From NCBI GenBank assembly GCA_030045215.1, contig JASIBJ010000347.1:1-18324 (forward strand): a stretch of DNA of 18,324 bases. Direction: 5' to 3'. The notes below the pieces were generated by a model that made no database searches, had not been told where the DNA came from, and saw nothing but the letters and a program-made list of their open reading frames with translations. How positions within the stretch are numbered: the first letter of the stretch is position 1; every line of letters starts with the position of its first letter. This document shows, piece after piece, positions 16,919 to 18,324 of this stretch. Source of the DNA: Streptosporangiaceae bacterium (lineage in GTDB: Bacteria; Actinomycetota; Actinomycetes; Streptosporangiales; Streptosporangiaceae). The position numbers and the translations under genes were made by a program.

Positions 16919-17783
16919 CGACGGTCAGGTCCTGCTCACCCAGTCCCTGGTCGACGGCCCGCTGCCACTCGTCAGCCAGGCAGGCAAGAACTTCCGGCCG
17001 GCCGTCGCCGGCTGTCTGGAGGGCCAGGCGCACGTCCTTGAGCGCGAGCGACAGCGGAAACTGCGGCGAGAACTCGCCCGCGGCAATGCGCTGCAGCTTC
17101 GCCGCCTGCCACGGCGATACCAGGGGGGCGCCGCTCAGCGCTTCCACCACCGTGCCGGTCGAAAGACCCAGCCGAGCGCGCGCGTACTCGGCTGAACGGT
17201 CGGGACCAGACCACGCGAAGCGCACGCCAGAGCCCGGCTCGGTGATGAAGTACCGAGGGTGTGCCGGGTCCGGCTCCAGCTTCCGCCGGATTGTCACCAT
17301 GAACACCCGCACGTAGTTGTTGCTGATCCCCTTGAGTCCCCAGACGTCGGCGATTAGCTGGGAGTGGGTGATCAAGCGGCCCGGATTGCGCGCAAGCAAC
17401 TGGACGATGTGCCACTCTGTGCGGGTCAGCGGGACGGTGCGGCCATCGCGCAGCACGCGCTGGGTCGCCAGGTCGATGGTGAAGTCGCCGGTCTCGATGA
17501 CCGGCTCGTCGCTGCCGCGCCGGACATCCCGCAGCACGCCGCGTAGCCGGGCCATCAACTCGTCCATGCCAAATGGCTTGGTGACACAGTCATTGGCCCC
17601 GGCCAGATGTATGACGTTGAGCGTGGTGATCACGTCGATGCCGGCCTGGATCAGCACATCGACGTCTTGCCAGCGCTTGTCCCGGTGGCTGCCCGGCATA
17701 TTGCTGTAAGCCAGCTCGTCGACCAGAACCACGTCCGGTCGCCTGGCTGTCACCGCATCGACGTCCAGCTCGCCGAGTGTCAC
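16893..17783 (-). CDS. Mosaic frame: KdpD fragment / KdpE DNA-binding part / 3-hydroxyisobutyrate-dehydrogenase-like C-terminus
   Basis: One uninterrupted frame joins parts of three proteins. Residues 1-60 (RRPDVVLVDELAYSNMPGS, KRWQDVDVL, AGIDVITTLNVIHL) are the KdpD N-terminal sensor domain. Residues 61-190 are the end of a KdpE receiver (AGANDCVTKPFGMDELMARL) plus an OmpR-type winged helix (LTRTEWHIVQLLARNPGR to TEPGSGVRF). Residues ~197-296 (GTVVEALSGAPL, GEFSPQFPLSLALKDVRLAL, GLGEQD) resemble the C-terminal helical domain of 3-hydroxyisobutyrate/6-phosphogluconate dehydrogenases. Junctions fall near 17603 and 17195-17213. The receiver phospho-acceptor Asp, KdpD kinase domain and dehydrogenase NAD site are absent. 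The GTG at 17783 is a formal start only; the true reading probably came from the kdpD segment upstream. It is likely a pseudogene, although both joins are in frame. Confidence 0.7.
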   Translation of the reverse strand: MTLGELDVDAVTARRPDVVLVDELAYSNMPGSHRDKRWQDVDVLIQAGIDVITTLNVIHLAGANDCVTKPFGMDELMARLRGVLRDVRRGSDEPVIETGDFTIDLATQRVLRDGRTVPLTRTEWHIVQLLARNPGRLITHSQLIADVWGLKGISNNYVRVFMVTIRRKLEPDPAHPRYFITEPGSGVRFAWSGPDRSAEYARARLGLSTGTVVEALSGAPLVSPWQAAKLQRIAAGEFSPQFPLSLALKDVRLALQTAGDGRPEVLACLADEWQRAVDQGLGEQDLTVVTQVIDQG

Positions 17784-18075
17784 TCCCCGGTACTCGATGC
17801 TTCGTCTCGCAATGGTCTCGAATCGGAGTACCCGCCTCGTTCAGTCCGGTCCGGCCATGTGTTTCGAGCAGCCCGACGACCACGTCGTCTCCAAGCGCCG
17901 CTCGCCGCCTGCCCTCGGCCAGCATCGCGTAGGTCTTTCCTGCACCAGGTACGGGGCCGAGATAGATGTGCAGCCGTCCGGCGCTCCTGGGCGATTGCCG
18001 CAGCGGCTCGTCCTCCGAGCCTTGCTGTCGGGCAGCAGCCACTGTGGTCTCTTGATCGCTCAGCTCCCTGACCAC
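17604..18075 (-). pseudogene. kdpD: kdpD 5' fragment with a one-base frameshift
   Basis: Starting at a candidate GTG at 18075, the frame gives SDQETTVAAARQQ, then the KdpD nucleotide-binding signature LGPVPGAGKTYAML and DDVVVGLLETHGRTGLNEAG. After that the reading turns to non-KdpD sequence and stops at 17590. If one C of the CCC at 17831-17833 (plus strand) is dropped, the translation continues as NEAVLRFETIARRSIEYRG and joins the KdpD segment of the mosaic frame below. The frameshift is therefore a single extra base. The kdpD coding ends near 17604 at the junction with kdpE sequence, so about three quarters of a normal ~850-residue KdpD (membrane helices and kinase) is missing. A sequencing error at the frameshift cannot be ruled out. 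Confidence 0.7.
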
Positions 18076-18324
18076 CTCTCGTGAGCAGAGGGAGGCCCAT
18101 CTATACTCACCACGCCCCCGTCTGGCACCGTCTGGCACCTGCCGGGCTTAGCGCTTTCTCTGCGACTGCGTAACCGGGAGTTGTGCCGGAACTCGCCGCT
18201 CCAGGCGGCAGCGCGGTGTCGTGACGGCCACTTGCTCGGCCGACGAAGTCAGGTCGAGCCGCCTCTCGTAGGCTAAGGGCGTGCTCGGCCTGCCGAATCA
18301 GATCCATGCCTGCCTGTTCGACCT
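18076..18324. other. Unassigned right edge; possible promoter of the kdpD remnant
   Basis: No gene is recognised in this stretch. A 10-bp tandem repeat CGTCTGGCAC lies at 18119-18128 and 18129-18138. Read on the minus strand it precedes GTATAGATGGG, whose TATAGA could be a -10 box for the kdpD remnant. A minus-strand frame at 18107-18307 starts MDLIRQAEHALSLREAARPDF but has no strong ribosome binding site and loses any gene-like character after ~25 residues. It may be another fragment. Confidence 0.3.

Overview
The window is high-GC DNA with GC-rich third codon positions, frequent GTG starts, tightly packed overlapping genes and a complete cvnA-D 'conservon'. This points to a filamentous actinomycete (Streptomyces- or Streptosporangiales-like); the genus cannot be fixed from sequence alone.

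Left part (1-4085). The last 33 codons of an unrecognised gene are followed by about 465 bp without a gene. Next come a cobalamin-binding radical SAM protein (569-2326, +) and, on the minus strand, a cytochrome P450 with its own 3Fe-4S ferredoxin (2244-3828). The radical SAM gene and the PLP-decarboxylase gene at 4086 are each preceded by a copy of the same ~67-bp non-coding element (381-447 and 3960-4027, about 72% identical by hand alignment). This suggests that both transcription units answer to one regulator.

Central operon (4086-12511, all +, gaps of at most 71 bp, several overlaps). The order is group II PLP decarboxylase, MurT-like Mur ligase, GatD-like glutamine amidotransferase, acyl-CoA-dehydrogenase-type flavoprotein, stand-alone adenylation domain, carrier protein, and LpxL/HtrB-like acyltransferase. 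The flavoprotein, A domain and carrier resemble the trio that converts L-proline to pyrrole-2-carboxyl-S-carrier in prodigiosin, pyoluteorin and clorobiocin pathways. The A-domain pocket differs from the prolyl signature at three positions. My inference is a small biosynthetic pathway: a carrier-bound amino acid is loaded and oxidised, then passed by the acyltransferase to an acceptor, perhaps an amine from the decarboxylase. MurT/GatD would amidate a carboxylate, and the P450/ferredoxin and B12-radical SAM enzyme would tailor the product. MurT/GatD normally amidate lipid II, so finding them inside such an operon is the most unusual point. No transporter, phosphopantetheinyl transferase, thioesterase, PKS or pathway regulator is seen in the window.

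Right part (12512-18324). The cvnA-cvnB-cvnC-cvnD operon (12609-16551) encodes a membrane-bound sensor-kinase-like protein, a roadblock protein, a DUF742 protein and a small GTPase. It is followed by gene debris: a methyltransferase cut off after about 70 residues, and on the minus strand a mosaic that joins the N-terminal part of KdpD (with a one-base frameshift), the C-terminal part of KdpE and the C-terminal part of a 3-hydroxyisobutyrate-dehydrogenase-like protein. This looks like a rearrangement scar at the edge of the region.
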